Positions 7,664 to 16,676 of a stretch of DNA of 64,000 nt are shown here, in pieces (within the stretch, counting starts at the first letter, position 1; each line of letters begins with the position of its first letter). The position numbers and the translations under genes were made by a program. This stretch comes from Microcaldota archaeon (GTDB lineage: Archaea > Micrarchaeota > Micrarchaeia > Micrarchaeales > CABMGC01): assembly GCA_028867135.1 (NCBI GenBank), contig JAGWGW010000002.1, positions 1 through 64,000 on the forward strand, given 5' to 3'. Below the pieces are notes generated by a model that saw only the letters and a list, made by a program, of their open reading frames with translations, searched no databases and was not told the DNA's origin.

Positions 7664-8842
7664 ATGGAGAAGGCGCACCGGAAGGGCCTGGGGCTCATTG
7701 CGAAGGTGAACCTGGCACGGTCGGTCTTCAGCACCGCTCTTTTCAAGAACTCGGTAAGGCCTGAGCTTTACAGGATTGCGAACCACGATCCTGAGGTAGT
7801 GCACGAGATAGTCCTGAACGAGATAAGGAACAGCAAGGCTGCTGTGCGCATTTTGTCCTCATTGTTCAAGGCCGATAAGGAGCTGATGGTAAAGGTGAAT
7901 GGAAGGGAGGTAGTGCCGTTCGGAAACGCTGCGGGCTTCGACAAGGACGGCGACGCCCTTGAGCCTCTGTCAAACTTCTTCGGCTTCCTTGAGCCTGGCA
8001 CCGTTGTCCTGAATCCAAGGCCCGGAAACGACAGGCCGAGAATTGCTGTTGATGAGCAGAACCTTGAGATGTGGAACGCACAGGGTTTCCCAAGCAGGGG
8101 CTTGGAATACTTCATGAAGAACCTGATCGCGTACAAGGAATCCGGAGGAAAGAAGCCCGTATATGTAAGCGTTTGCGGGCTCCCGGTTTCAGAAAGCAAT
8201 GCGGTTGAGGTCGCGATGCGCGAGATGGAGACCCTGCTGAAAAGGATGGCACCTTATGCAGACGGCTTTGTCTGGAATCCGGCTTCGCCGAACACTGCTG
8301 CTCTGAAGCTGCTGAGGACCCCGGAGGTGTTCAGGCAGACTGCAGAGCTGATGAAACGGATCGCCCCTGACAAGCTTATTCTAGTGAAGATGTGGCCATA
8401 TGAGGATGCGGAGAAGCACCAATTCATGGGCTTTGTAAAGGGCTTTGTCGAGGGGGGAGGAGACGGAGCGGTTGTGACAAACACGAAGATGTTCCCTAAG
8501 GAGAGCATACATGCAAAGGAATGGGGATATCCTTCCGGAGGAAGGAGCGGAAAGTTTCTCAAACATTACATGCTAAGGGCCGTAAGGGATATGAGAATCG
8601 CTTTCCCTGGCATTACGATAGTGGCTACTGGCGGCATACACACGGGAAAGGACGCGTACGAAGCTTTCAGCAACGGGGCCAACATGGTCGAGGGGTACAC
8701 GCCCTACACATTCTACGGGCTCGGATTGCTGATGGAGATAGAAAAAGGGGTAATGGCGAGCATGAAAAGGGACGGATTCGGTAGCATGGAGGAGCTGCAG
8801 GCAAGGGCGAGTGAAAACGCCGCTGCAGGCAAACTGGGCTGA
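7664..8842 (+). CDS. pyrD: dihydroorotate dehydrogenase, class 2-like
   Basis: Oxidises dihydroorotate to orotate using FMN. 392 residues. The fold signature NAAGFDKDG, the NPRPGNDRPRI segment and the substrate loop NPASPNTAAL (compare NxSSPNT of class 2 enzymes) are present; the FMN phosphate site is ATGGIHTGKDAYEAFSNGAN. No pyrK electron-transfer subunit is adjacent, which fits a class 2, quinone-linked enzyme. The ATG at 7664 lies 2 bases after the pyrE stop; an alternative ATG at 7637 would overlap pyrE by 26 bases. The short N-terminal part may act as the membrane-associating region. Confidence 0.9.
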   Translation: MEKAHRKGLGLIAKVNLARSVFSTALFKNSVRPELYRIANHDPEVVHEIVLNEIRNSKAAVRILSSLFKADKELMVKVNGREVVPFGNAAGFDKDGDALEPLSNFFGFLEPGTVVLNPRPGNDRPRIAVDEQNLEMWNAQGFPSRGLEYFMKNLIAYKESGGKKPVYVSVCGLPVSESNAVEVAMREMETLLKRMAPYADGFVWNPASPNTAALKLLRTPEVFRQTAELMKRIAPDKLILVKMWPYEDAEKHQFMGFVKGFVEGGGDGAVVTNTKMFPKESIHAKEWGYPSGGRSGKFLKHYMLRAVRDMRIAFPGITIVATGGIHTGKDAYEAFSNGANMVEGYTPYTFYGLGLLMEIEKGVMASMKRDGFGSMEELQARASENAAAGKLG

Positions 8843-8843
8843 C

Positions 8844-9812
8844 TCATTCTGTCACTCGGGTGAATCTTTTCTTGATGTTGTTGTACGTGAGATCCTCTAT
8901 CTGCGCGTTCGTAAAACCGTCCTTCAGCAACCCGCCTATGAATTTTGAGTAAGAGGCAAGGCTTGGTATGCCAGACATGAAGGTTCCGTTGCCCGGATAT
9001 GATTTTTCTTCGGCGCTGTGCGGGGCATGGTCCGTCTCTATCCAGTCTATCTTCCCCCCCATCAGCAGCTCCTTCATCCTCATGGCCGTTTTGCGATCCC
9101 TAAGCGGAGGGTTTACCTTGAATGAGACGCCGTCGTTTCCGCTCATGTCATCAGTTGAAAGCGAAATGTGGTGCGGCGTCACTCCGCAAGTAATGCTCAT
9201 GCCTTTTCTCTCCCCATCGACCAGCAATACGGCTTCTGGGGTCGTTATGTGAGGGATATGGAGCGTGCCCTTGAATCCGCTCCTCTTTGCGAGCGCTATC
9301 TGGTCCTTTACGGATTCGAGTTCCATTTCGGCGGGCCTCGCCAGGCTCCACGTGGATGGCCTTTTCGGCTCCCAAAGCTCCATCCTTGCAAGGCTGTCCT
9401 TCTCGCAGTGCACAGCGAGCACTCCGCTGTAATCGCAGCTTGCAAGGGTCTCGTACACCGTCCTCTGCTGCTCGATGCCTGATATCTGGAGCTCTCCTGT
9501 CGACCTGCCTGCGAACATCTTGAAGCCTATCACCTTTCCGTTGCTGTTGTAGGTTTCAACAGCCTCCTTTATCTGCCCGGGCATGCTTGTCACTCCCATG
9601 TATAGGTAATAGCCGTCAAGGCAATTCTCGGACTGCGCCGTCTTGAGCCTCCTTTCCACGAGCGCACTCGTAAGGATTGGCGGCTCGGTGTTCGGCATGT
9701 CGAATATAGCGACAACGCCCTGGCTTCTTGCAAGCTCCATGGTCGATTTTATGGTTGCCTTGTAGGATTGGCTCCAGTCCCTACAGTGCGCGTGGGGATC
9801 TATGTGCTTCAT
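8844..9812 (-). CDS. pyrC: dihydroorotase
   Basis: Closes carbamoyl aspartate to dihydroorotate. 322 residues, a short form of the amidohydrolase family. The metal-binding DPHAHCRD (HxH) is at the N-terminus and IETDHAPHS near 255 supplies the catalytic Asp. It is the last gene of pyrB-pyrI-pyrC, its ATG abutting the pyrI stop codon. It converges on pyrD with a single base between the two stop codons. Confidence 0.93.
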   Translation of the reverse strand: MKHIDPHAHCRDWSQSYKATIKSTMELARSQGVVAIFDMPNTEPPILTSALVERRLKTAQSENCLDGYYLYMGVTSMPGQIKEAVETYNSNGKVIGFKMFAGRSTGELQISGIEQQRTVYETLASCDYSGVLAVHCEKDSLARMELWEPKRPSTWSLARPAEMELESVKDQIALAKRSGFKGTLHIPHITTPEAVLLVDGERKGMSITCGVTPHHISLSTDDMSGNDGVSFKVNPPLRDRKTAMRMKELLMGGKIDWIETDHAPHSAEEKSYPGNGTFMSGIPSLASYSKFIGGLLKDGFTNAQIEDLTYNNIKKRFTRVTE

Positions 9813-10280
9813 TTATTCTCCTGAAACCTGCTTCAACGCTTCTGATTCGTCTATGGATACGTTGCAGTAGCCGCATCTCATTTCAAGAGGGCTCTTTGTC
9901 ACAAGGTCGAAGACCGTGAGCGCCTCAGGGTCGTGGTTCGTTATGCAGTGGCCGTTCGGGCACTTGAGAAGCCCTTCTATCCTCTGCGGGATCACTGCGC
10001 TCTTCTTCTCCGCGACCTTGTAGTCCTTTATCATGTTGATCGTCGCTCCCGGGGCTATTAGCGAGAGCATGTTCACTTCGCTGTCCTTGAGTATCCTGTT
10101 CTCTATCTTCACTATGTCCTTCCTGTCCATCAGCCTGCTCTTCGCATTTACCAGTATCGCTATCGTGTCCTTGCCTTCGGTCAGCCTAAGGATCCTGGGT
10201 ATCATGAGCGCCTTCCTTACGGGGATGTGGTCTATGACGGTGCCGTGCCTTATCTTGTTTATCATTATCGTGTCGTCCAT
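9813..10280 (-). CDS. pyrI: aspartate carbamoyltransferase regulatory subunit
   Basis: Binds nucleotide effectors and the catalytic PyrB trimers. 155 residues, standard length. The N-terminal allosteric domain (GTVIDHIPVRKAL) is followed by a C-terminal zinc domain with four cysteines, CPNGHC and MRCGYC. The start codon follows the pyrB stop directly, so both subunits are made from one message. Confidence 0.95.
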   Translation of the reverse strand: MDDTIMINKIRHGTVIDHIPVRKALMIPRILRLTEGKDTIAILVNAKSRLMDRKDIVKIENRILKDSEVNMLSLIAPGATINMIKDYKVAEKKSAVIPQRIEGLLKCPNGHCITNHDPEALTVFDLVTKSPLEMRCGYCNVSIDESEALKQVSGE

Positions 10281-11174
10281 CTACCCACCCAGAATCTTGC
10301 TGTACAGCGCCATGCGTATCGGCACCCCGTTGCCAGCCTGCTCGAAGTACTTTGCCTTCTCGGTAGCGTCAACATCCCTGCTTATCTCCGTGACCCTTGG
10401 AAGCGGGTGCAGTATTATCGCCTTATCCTTCATCCTGCTCACAATGTCCCTGTCTATCCTGTAGCTCTCCTTTACCTTGTTGTATTCTATCTCGTCGGGA
10501 AACCTTTCCTTCTGTATCCTTGTGGCGTACAGCACATCGACATCGCCGATGACGCTCTCGAGCCTTTCGGTCTCGCCGTAAGGGTAGTTCAGGCCTTTCA
10601 GGAAGCCCTTGGGCATCTCCAGCTGTCGTGGCGATATGAGATGGACGTGCCTGGGCTTGAACGTCGTCAGCATGCTGAGAAGGCTGTGGACGGCCCTCCC
10701 GTACTTCAGGTCCCCGACTATGCCGTACCTCAGGCCGTCTATCTTTCCGAATGAGTTAAGTACCGTGTAAAGGTCTATGAGCGACTGCGTTGGATGCTCC
10801 CTTTTGCCGTCCCCTGCGTTTATTATAGGTCTGTTCGTTATCTGCGATGCGAATTTGGCAGCTCCGTCGAACTTGTGCCTTATCACCAAACAGTCGGCAT
10901 ACGAGGAGAGCATGCGTATCGTGTCTGCAAAGGTCTCCTCCTTGGCAACGGATGTTTCGTGCTCGGACCTGAATCCTGTCGTCTGGAGCCCGAGCCTTTT
11001 GGCAGCAACGTCGAAGCTTGTGAATGTCCTTGTACTGGGTTCGAAGAAGGCAAGGGCCACGACCTTGTCCCTTATCGCCTTTACCTTTTTCCCCTTCTTT
11101 ATAGAACTGGCGAGGCTGAATATCTCCTCTATCTCCTTCCTGCCGAGATCGGTTGAGGAAATAATATTCTTCAC
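10281..11174 (-). CDS. pyrB: aspartate carbamoyltransferase catalytic subunit
   Basis: Joins carbamoyl phosphate and aspartate, the first committed step of pyrimidine synthesis. 297 residues. The carbamoyl-phosphate loop EPSTRTFTSFD, the HPTQSLIDLY segment and HPLPRVTEI are all intact. The start is a GTG at 11174 preceded by a GGGGGT Shine-Dalgarno-like run. A TATA shared with the opposite gene lies at about 11204-11215. No carbamoyl phosphate synthetase is present in the window, so the source of carbamoyl phosphate is not visible here. Confidence 0.96.
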   Translation of the reverse strand: MKNIISSTDLGRKEIEEIFSLASSIKKGKKVKAIRDKVVALAFFEPSTRTFTSFDVAAKRLGLQTTGFRSEHETSVAKEETFADTIRMLSSYADCLVIRHKFDGAAKFASQITNRPIINAGDGKREHPTQSLIDLYTVLNSFGKIDGLRYGIVGDLKYGRAVHSLLSMLTTFKPRHVHLISPRQLEMPKGFLKGLNYPYGETERLESVIGDVDVLYATRIQKERFPDEIEYNKVKESYRIDRDIVSRMKDKAIILHPLPRVTEISRDVDATEKAKYFEQAGNGVPIRMALYSKILGG

Positions 11175-11203
11175 TCTACCCCCACACGTCTATTGGTGTG
11201 TAT

Positions 11204-11215
11204 AGGTATATAAAT
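11204..11215. promoter_or_regulatory. shared bidirectional TATA region, pyrB / GT-C gene
   Basis: AGGTATATAAATTG contains a near-symmetric TATATAAA that can serve both strands. It is about 30 bases from the pyrB GTG on the minus strand and 50 bases from the ATG at 11265 on the plus strand. Confidence 0.5.
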
Positions 11216-11264
11216 TGTGATTTGCATTATCAATAGTTCCCAGCGATTACTGCGTGATAGTAGC

Positions 11265-13646
11265 ATGGAAGAGACCAATATTGAGCCTCAGGTGCAGGCA
11301 GACAATACTGCGGAGACATCGCAACATGTGGAGATACCGAAGCCTGCAGAGAGCACGGAGAAGCCCAAGGCAGGGGGCATCCGGCATATCGGCCACCACG
11401 TAAAGAAAAACAAGACTTACCTCATCGCGTTCGGGCTTTACCTTCTGATAGCGCTGGTCATGTTCTGGCAGGTGACCCTGAATGCAACATCAAGGATAGT
11501 CAACGCAACGGCTGATGGATACCAGAGCCTCTTCAACCTCTGGTGGGTCCCTTATTCGATATTCACGCTGCACCAATCGCCGTACTTCACCAACCTTCTC
11601 TACTATCCGATTGGCGCGAACTTCATCACGCAGACGATGACGCCGATCGCAGGGATCCTGGCATGGCCGTTATGGCAGTTGAGCAGCGCGCTCGCATACA
11701 ACGCGCTTTTCTTCTCGAGCTTCGCCCTGTCCGGCATATTCATGTTCATGCTCTCTGAGCATTTCATAAAGAACAGGCACGCGGCATTCCTTGCCGGGCT
11801 CATATACGCATTCAGCCCCATTCACATCGCACATTCGTACGCACATCTTGACTGGACCTTGGTGGAATGGATACCGTTGTACATCCTGCTGCTGTTCAAG
11901 ACGGTTGAGGAAAAGAGGATAGTGTACCCTGTGCTTGCAGGGCTCTCCTTCGTCCTCGTGGGCTTCATGGGGGACCTCCAGCAGGGCATACTGGTCCTGT
12001 TCTTCACCATAACCACGCTGATGATAATGCTGGCGATCAAGCATTACAGGGAGATGCTGCTCAACCTCCAGACCCTGCTGAGGCTTGCAGTGGTCCCTGT
12101 ATCGATACTGGCCATCGGCTCCCCTTTTTTCATTTTCATCCTGCCAAACGCAGGCTCGCAGCTGAGCGCGGCGCAGCAGGGCACGTCGCAGCTTACAAGC
12201 ATGCTGTGGAGCAACGACATAGCCTCATTCTTCCTGCCAGGATACTACAACGGCATATTCCACGGGATAAGCGCATCGTACCTCAACAAGATATACAGCC
12301 TGACCATAGCTGGAACATCGTCGCTCCCGGACATAGCCGAGAGGACATCGTACATAGGGTATTCGGTCCTCGCACTGATAATACTCGGCATATACTACGA
12401 CTACAAGCAGCACAGGCTGAGGAATTCCGCCCTTTGGATAGCGACCCTTGCGCTCTATGCGCTGCTGTCCCTCGGACCTTACCTGCAGTTCTATTCCAAT
12501 GCCACCACCATACCAAGCATATACGCGCTCTATTCGCACGTACCGATATTGAACATAATAAGGGAGCCTGGAAGATTCGACTTCATCGCGACCGTTGCCC
12601 TGGCCGTGCTAGCGGCAATCGGCTTCTCGCACATATCGAAGAACAGGAGCAAGGGCGATTCGCTCAAGTACATGGCGATATTCGCGATAATGATACTGAT
12701 AGAGTACAACGGCATGCCGCTCTCCTCGTCGTTTGCGAACTCGCTTACAATGACGACTGCGATACCCAAGGCCTACGGCGAGATGGCGCAGGTTCCAGGC
12801 AACTTCTCTGTGCTTGTGCTGCCGATACTGCATAACCAGAACTCGTCCACTCCGGAGCTGTACCCGGGCATTGCGACATACTATGAAACTGCACTCAAGA
12901 AGCCGATCATAGGAGGATACGCCACAAGGGTGAACGCGTCGCAGCAGCTGTCCGTGCAGTACATACCGTTGGCAGTTTCGGCCCTATATCTGCAGTACGG
13001 GCAGGGCCTTGCCTATCCGTCACCGATAAGCCAGAACGTAACAAATGCCACTCTCTTCTGGATGCTGACAGACAGGATAGCGTACGTATCGATAATCAGG
13101 AACGCGTACACCCTGTCTGAGCAGCAGGAGCTGTACGCATACCTTTACGGCGTCTTCAGCTCTCCGGTGTACCAGGACAACTCAACGTTTGTCTTCCAGA
13201 CCAGCGGAGCGGTAGGCGCAGATGCTGGCAAATCCATAGTGGCCTATCCTCTTGGCAACTGGCAGCCTGGATTCACGATCTGCCAGGCGCTCTACTGCAA
13301 CGTCGACACGGAAACGATGTGGTTCGGCAGCGGCTACAGGGGCATGATAGTCTATGCTCCGAACGTCACAAAAACCAGAATAAACTTCCAAGCGGCTTCG
13401 TACCTGGGCACTGCGCAGATGAGCATCTACCTGCAGAACCAGCCCGTCGCAACCGTGCAGCTAACCAACAGGAGCAAGGACTATTCGGTCAGCGTGGTCA
13501 TGCCCCAGGGATACAACCAGATCTCGTTCCTCGTCAACAACGGCACGATACTCGGAGGGGCGAACCAGAGCGGCGTGTATGCGTACTTTACATTTGGGAT
13601 GAGGAACATAAGCATACAGCGCAACGCCACGTTCAGGAGCCAGTGA
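11265..13646 (+). CDS. GT-C-like multi-pass membrane glycosyltransferase (putative)
   Basis: 793 residues. An acidic, Pro-rich cytoplasmic tail (1-45) precedes about ten membrane segments from residue 60 (YLIAFGLYLLIALVMFWQV) to about 500, then a 290-residue extracytoplasmic domain rich in N-x-S/T sites. The first external loop carries ATADGYQSLFNLWWVPYS, an acidic residue followed by aromatic residues as in GT-C enzymes that use polyprenyl-phosphate sugars. I infer a role in surface glycosylation; the substrate is unknown. An in-frame GTG at 11217 falls inside the promoter, so ATG 11265 is the better start. Confidence 0.65.
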   Translation: MEETNIEPQVQADNTAETSQHVEIPKPAESTEKPKAGGIRHIGHHVKKNKTYLIAFGLYLLIALVMFWQVTLNATSRIVNATADGYQSLFNLWWVPYSIFTLHQSPYFTNLLYYPIGANFITQTMTPIAGILAWPLWQLSSALAYNALFFSSFALSGIFMFMLSEHFIKNRHAAFLAGLIYAFSPIHIAHSYAHLDWTLVEWIPLYILLLFKTVEEKRIVYPVLAGLSFVLVGFMGDLQQGILVLFFTITTLMIMLAIKHYREMLLNLQTLLRLAVVPVSILAIGSPFFIFILPNAGSQLSAAQQGTSQLTSMLWSNDIASFFLPGYYNGIFHGISASYLNKIYSLTIAGTSSLPDIAERTSYIGYSVLALIILGIYYDYKQHRLRNSALWIATLALYALLSLGPYLQFYSNATTIPSIYALYSHVPILNIIREPGRFDFIATVALAVLAAIGFSHISKNRSKGDSLKYMAIFAIMILIEYNGMPLSSSFANSLTMTTAIPKAYGEMAQVPGNFSVLVLPILHNQNSSTPELYPGIATYYETALKKPIIGGYATRVNASQQLSVQYIPLAVSALYLQYGQGLAYPSPISQNVTNATLFWMLTDRIAYVSIIRNAYTLSEQQELYAYLYGVFSSPVYQDNSTFVFQTSGAVGADAGKSIVAYPLGNWQPGFTICQALYCNVDTETMWFGSGYRGMIVYAPNVTKTRINFQAASYLGTAQMSIYLQNQPVATVQLTNRSKDYSVSVVMPQGYNQISFLVNNGTILGGANQSGVYAYFTFGMRNISIQRNATFRSQ

Positions 13647-13651
13647 CGTGC

Positions 13652-13669
13652 CTGCAGAATAGCTTTAAA
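13652..13669 (+). promoter_or_regulatory. promoter element CTGCAGAATAGCTTTAAA (copy 1)
   Basis: This 18-base sequence ends in a TATA-like CTTTAAA and lies 66 bases upstream of the TRAM-protein ATG. The identical 18-mer occurs on the minus strand at 17709-17726 upstream of the TPR-like gene. A second TATA-like TTTTTAAT follows at about 13673. Confidence 0.5.
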
Positions 13670-13734
13670 TAGCTTTTTAATCACTTTATCATTTGGGCAT
13701 AAGGGCATTGGGTAAATGCTATAAGGTGTGAGAA

Positions 13735-13971
13735 ATGGGAATGGATGAACTCGTAGAAGGCGAAATGTACGACCTGAAGATATCGGCGAAGAATCCGCAC
13801 GGGGAGGGAATAGGCAGGATAAACAACATCGTTGTCTTTGTGAGAAACGCAAAGTCAAGGATAGGAAAGACGTACAAGGTAAGGATAACGAAGACCCACG
13901 AGGCTTTCGCGTACGCTGAGCCTTCAGACAACAGCAAGCCTTTTATAGGTAATGGTACTCTATTAGTATAA
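13735..13971 (+). CDS. TRAM-domain RNA-binding protein
   Basis: 78 residues, almost entirely one TRAM domain (beta-barrel RNA binder): EGEMYDLKISAKNPHGEGIG, then a strand-rich core VFVRNAKSRIGKTYKVRIT ending AFAYAEP. Stand-alone TRAM proteins are abundant in archaea and act as RNA chaperones, like bacterial cold-shock proteins. The gene has its own promoter region carrying an 18-mer shared with another promoter, and ends in a T-rich tract. Confidence 0.85.
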   Translation: MGMDELVEGEMYDLKISAKNPHGEGIGRINNIVVFVRNAKSRIGKTYKVRITKTHEAFAYAEPSDNSKPFIGNGTLLV

Positions 13972-13974
13972 CAG

Positions 13975-14003
13975 TTATTTTTATTTTTCATTTTCTATTT
14001 CAT
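13975..14003 (+). terminator. T-rich terminator after the TRAM gene
   Basis: Runs of T (TTATTTTTATTTTTCATTTT) directly follow the stop codon, the usual form of intrinsic termination in archaea. Confidence 0.55.
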
Positions 14004-14013
14004 GGTGTCTTAA

Positions 14014-14655
14014 ATGGTTGATAGGGAACACTACGAAGCAATAAAGAAGGGCACAACGACGATAGGAATCGTCTGCAGCGACGGAGTCGTGATGGGCGCA
14101 GATGCAAGGGCAACGATGGATACATTCATATCAAGCTCTGAAGCGATAAAGATATACAAGATAAACGACGGGCTCGCTATGACGATCGCAGGAGGAGTCG
14201 GCGATGCCGAATACCTTGTCAAGCTGCTCAAGATGCACGACGAGATGTACAGGATGAACGAGGGAAGGCCCCTGTCTCCGACATCAGCTACGTCACTGCT
14301 CTCGCTCATACTCCAGGAGAACAAGATGTATCCCTTCTTCGTAGGGCTCGTGATAGGAGGCCTGAACAAGGGTACCCAGGAGGTCTTCAACATAGACATG
14401 GTTGGAGGCTATACAAGGGAATCCAAATTCACTGCAACAGGCAGCGGCTCGCCGATGGCGCTTGGTTACATCGAGAGCATATACAGCAGCGAACTGACTG
14501 CGCAGGAAGCCGTGAAGCATGTGGTGAAGGCGCTGAAGATAGCGATGAAGCGCGATTCGGCGACTGGGGACGGGACAAGGATAGTCTCGATAACCAAGAA
14601 AGGGTTCAAGGAGTACACGAAGGACGAGCTGGAGAAGCTAAATAGTGCAAAGTAA
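14014..14655 (+). CDS. psmB: 20S proteasome beta subunit
   Basis: Catalytic subunit of the archaeal proteasome. 213 residues. A 13-residue propeptide ends in KKG, and cleavage exposes TTTIGIV. Counting from that Thr1, Asp17 (GADARATM) and Lys33 (SEAIKIYK) are in place, so the Ntn-hydrolase site is complete. Gly motifs such as TIAGGVGDAEY fit the family. The alpha subunit is not in the window. The unfoldase could be the double AAA+ protein at 22266-25076, but no link is shown by the sequence. Confidence 0.96.
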   Translation: MVDREHYEAIKKGTTTIGIVCSDGVVMGADARATMDTFISSSEAIKIYKINDGLAMTIAGGVGDAEYLVKLLKMHDEMYRMNEGRPLSPTSATSLLSLILQENKMYPFFVGLVIGGLNKGTQEVFNIDMVGGYTRESKFTATGSGSPMALGYIESIYSSELTAQEAVKHVVKALKIAMKRDSATGDGTRIVSITKKGFKEYTKDELEKLNSAK

Positions 14656-14727
14656 TAAGACGGTCCTGTGTTTTTAACAATCCTAAAACGTTGCTAAACA
14701 AGATGCCAAAGCATATTCTGTGATCAA

Positions 14728-16671
14728 GTGGGCGAGGAAGAGTACAACAAAGAGATTCTGGAGAAGGTAAAGAGCCTGATGCCGGGCGATGCCGGCTCGA
14801 TAGACGTGGAGTTCGAGGGGCCCGACGTAGCGGTCTATGTGGAGAACGTGGCTGCGGTATACCGCGACGAGAACACGATAAGGAACATATCCGTGGCGGT
14901 GAAGAAAAGGCTGATCGTAAGGTCCAAGGCGAACAAGCTGATGGATCCCGAGGATGCGAGGAAGAAGATAAAGGAGCTGCTTCCCGAGGATGCGGGCGTG
15001 ATTGAAGAGGGGATAAGGTTCTCCCCTGAGTTCTGCGAGGTCTACATAGAGGCAATGAAGCCGGGCCTCGTCATAGGAAAGCAGGGCTCCACCCTTGTCA
15101 AGATAATAACAGAGACTGGATGGATCCCGAAGGTGCTGAGGATACCGACGATGAACAGCGACGTCATAAAGGGAGTGAGGCAGCTGATGTTCAAGGAGAG
15201 TCCCTTCAGGAAGAAGTTCCTCACAACCATAGGCAAGAAGATCAACAGGGTGATAGTCAAGAACGAGTGGATAAAGGCAACAGCCCTGGGCGGCTTCAAG
15301 GAGGTTGGGAGATCCTGCCTGCTTATCGAGACGAACCACTCAAGGATACTTGTGGACTGCGGAATAAGCCCTGAGCCAGGGATAAAGGGGGCGGATGCCA
15401 ACGCGGGCAACGGCGAGAACAAGGCGTACCCGTATCTCAGCAACGTCAATCTCACCATGAACGACCTCGACGCGGTCATACTCACGCACGGCCACATGGA
15501 CCATATAGGTTTTGTCCCGTACCTGTACAAGTTCGGATATACCGGTCCGGTATACTGCACCCCTCCGACTAGGGACATAGCGGCTCTCCTGCTTTACGAC
15601 TACGTGAGGCTGGTCAACAAGACGGGCAGCACTCCCCTATACGGCGAGAAGGACGTCAAGACGATGCTCATGCATACCATCACAAGGGATTACGGAGAGG
15701 TAACGAACGTAACGGATGAGATAAAGCTGACGTACCACAACGCAGGGCACATACTCGGAAGCGGGACTGTCCATCTGCACATAGGCGATGGGCTGTACAA
15801 CATAGTCAGCACGGGGGACATGAAGTACGGCTTCACCAGGCTGCTCGACGAGGCGGACACAAGGTATCCGAGGATAGACGCGCTGTTCATGGAGAGCACC
15901 TACGGAGGGCCCAACGACATAACGCCGAACAGGAAGAGCGCCGAGATAGAGCTGCTCGAGGCCATAAAGGGCACGATAACGAACGGTGGCAAGGTCCTGA
16001 TACCGCTGTTCGCGGTCGGGAGGAGCCAGGAGCTGCAGCTGGTCCTCGAAAGCTACATGACAAACAATCCCAAGTACAAGATAGACGCGCCGATATATCT
16101 CGATGGAATGATACTCGAGGCGAGCGCGATCCATACCGCTTACCCGGAGTACCTGAAGATGGGCATACAGCAGAGGATACTCAACAACAACTCTCCTTTC
16201 GAGAGCGAGATATTCCAGATTGCAAAGGGCGAGAAGAGCGAGATACTGGACAAGGGCCCGTCTGTAATACTCGCAAGCGGCGGAATGCTGAACGGCGGCG
16301 CAAGCCTTGAATACCTCAAGAGCATCGCTGACGACCCCAAGAACATGATAATATTCGTGGGCTTCAACAGCGCAAACTCTCTCGGGAGAAGGATACAGAA
16401 CAGGCTCAAGGAGGTGGCACTGCCTGGAGAGGACGGGAAAATGACGCAGTTCAAGATAAACATGCAGGTAAGGACAGTAGAGGGGTTCTCTGGGCACAGC
16501 GACAGGGCGCAGCTCATAGACTTCGTGAGGAACCTGAGGCCCTATGCGAAGAAGGTATTTACGATGCACGGGGAGGAATCGAAGTGCGAGGATCTCGCAA
16601 GGGCCGTAGGCAACATGATGAGGGTGGAGTCAAGGGCCCCCATGAACCTCGATTCGATGCGGTTCAAGTGA
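14728..16671 (+). CDS. aCPSF1 / FttA: KH-domain metallo-beta-lactamase RNase, transcription termination factor
   Basis: Endo- and exoribonuclease that cleaves the 3' ends of nascent RNA and terminates transcription in archaea. 647 residues. Two KH-like domains fill residues 1-150 (GLVIGKQGSTLVKI), then the metallo-beta-lactamase core begins at ALGGFKEVGRSCLLIE with the metal motif HGHMDHIG near 254. A beta-CASP domain spans about 380-560 and the chain ends with GFSGHSDRAQL. The start is a GTG at 14728. It lies 72 bases after psmB on the same strand, an arrangement of housekeeping genes. Confidence 0.95.
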   Translation: MGEEEYNKEILEKVKSLMPGDAGSIDVEFEGPDVAVYVENVAAVYRDENTIRNISVAVKKRLIVRSKANKLMDPEDARKKIKELLPEDAGVIEEGIRFSPEFCEVYIEAMKPGLVIGKQGSTLVKIITETGWIPKVLRIPTMNSDVIKGVRQLMFKESPFRKKFLTTIGKKINRVIVKNEWIKATALGGFKEVGRSCLLIETNHSRILVDCGISPEPGIKGADANAGNGENKAYPYLSNVNLTMNDLDAVILTHGHMDHIGFVPYLYKFGYTGPVYCTPPTRDIAALLLYDYVRLVNKTGSTPLYGEKDVKTMLMHTITRDYGEVTNVTDEIKLTYHNAGHILGSGTVHLHIGDGLYNIVSTGDMKYGFTRLLDEADTRYPRIDALFMESTYGGPNDITPNRKSAEIELLEAIKGTITNGGKVLIPLFAVGRSQELQLVLESYMTNNPKYKIDAPIYLDGMILEASAIHTAYPEYLKMGIQQRILNNNSPFESEIFQIAKGEKSEILDKGPSVILASGGMLNGGASLEYLKSIADDPKNMIIFVGFNSANSLGRRIQNRLKEVALPGEDGKMTQFKINMQVRTVEGFSGHSDRAQLIDFVRNLRPYAKKVFTMHGEESKCEDLARAVGNMMRVESRAPMNLDSMRFK

Positions 16672-16676
16672 GGGAA

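Noticed and set aside
15637..16569. Open frame of 310 codons antisense to aCPSF1
   Set aside because: No family motif and biased Tyr/Arg/Leu content; the sense frame is a highly conserved enzyme.
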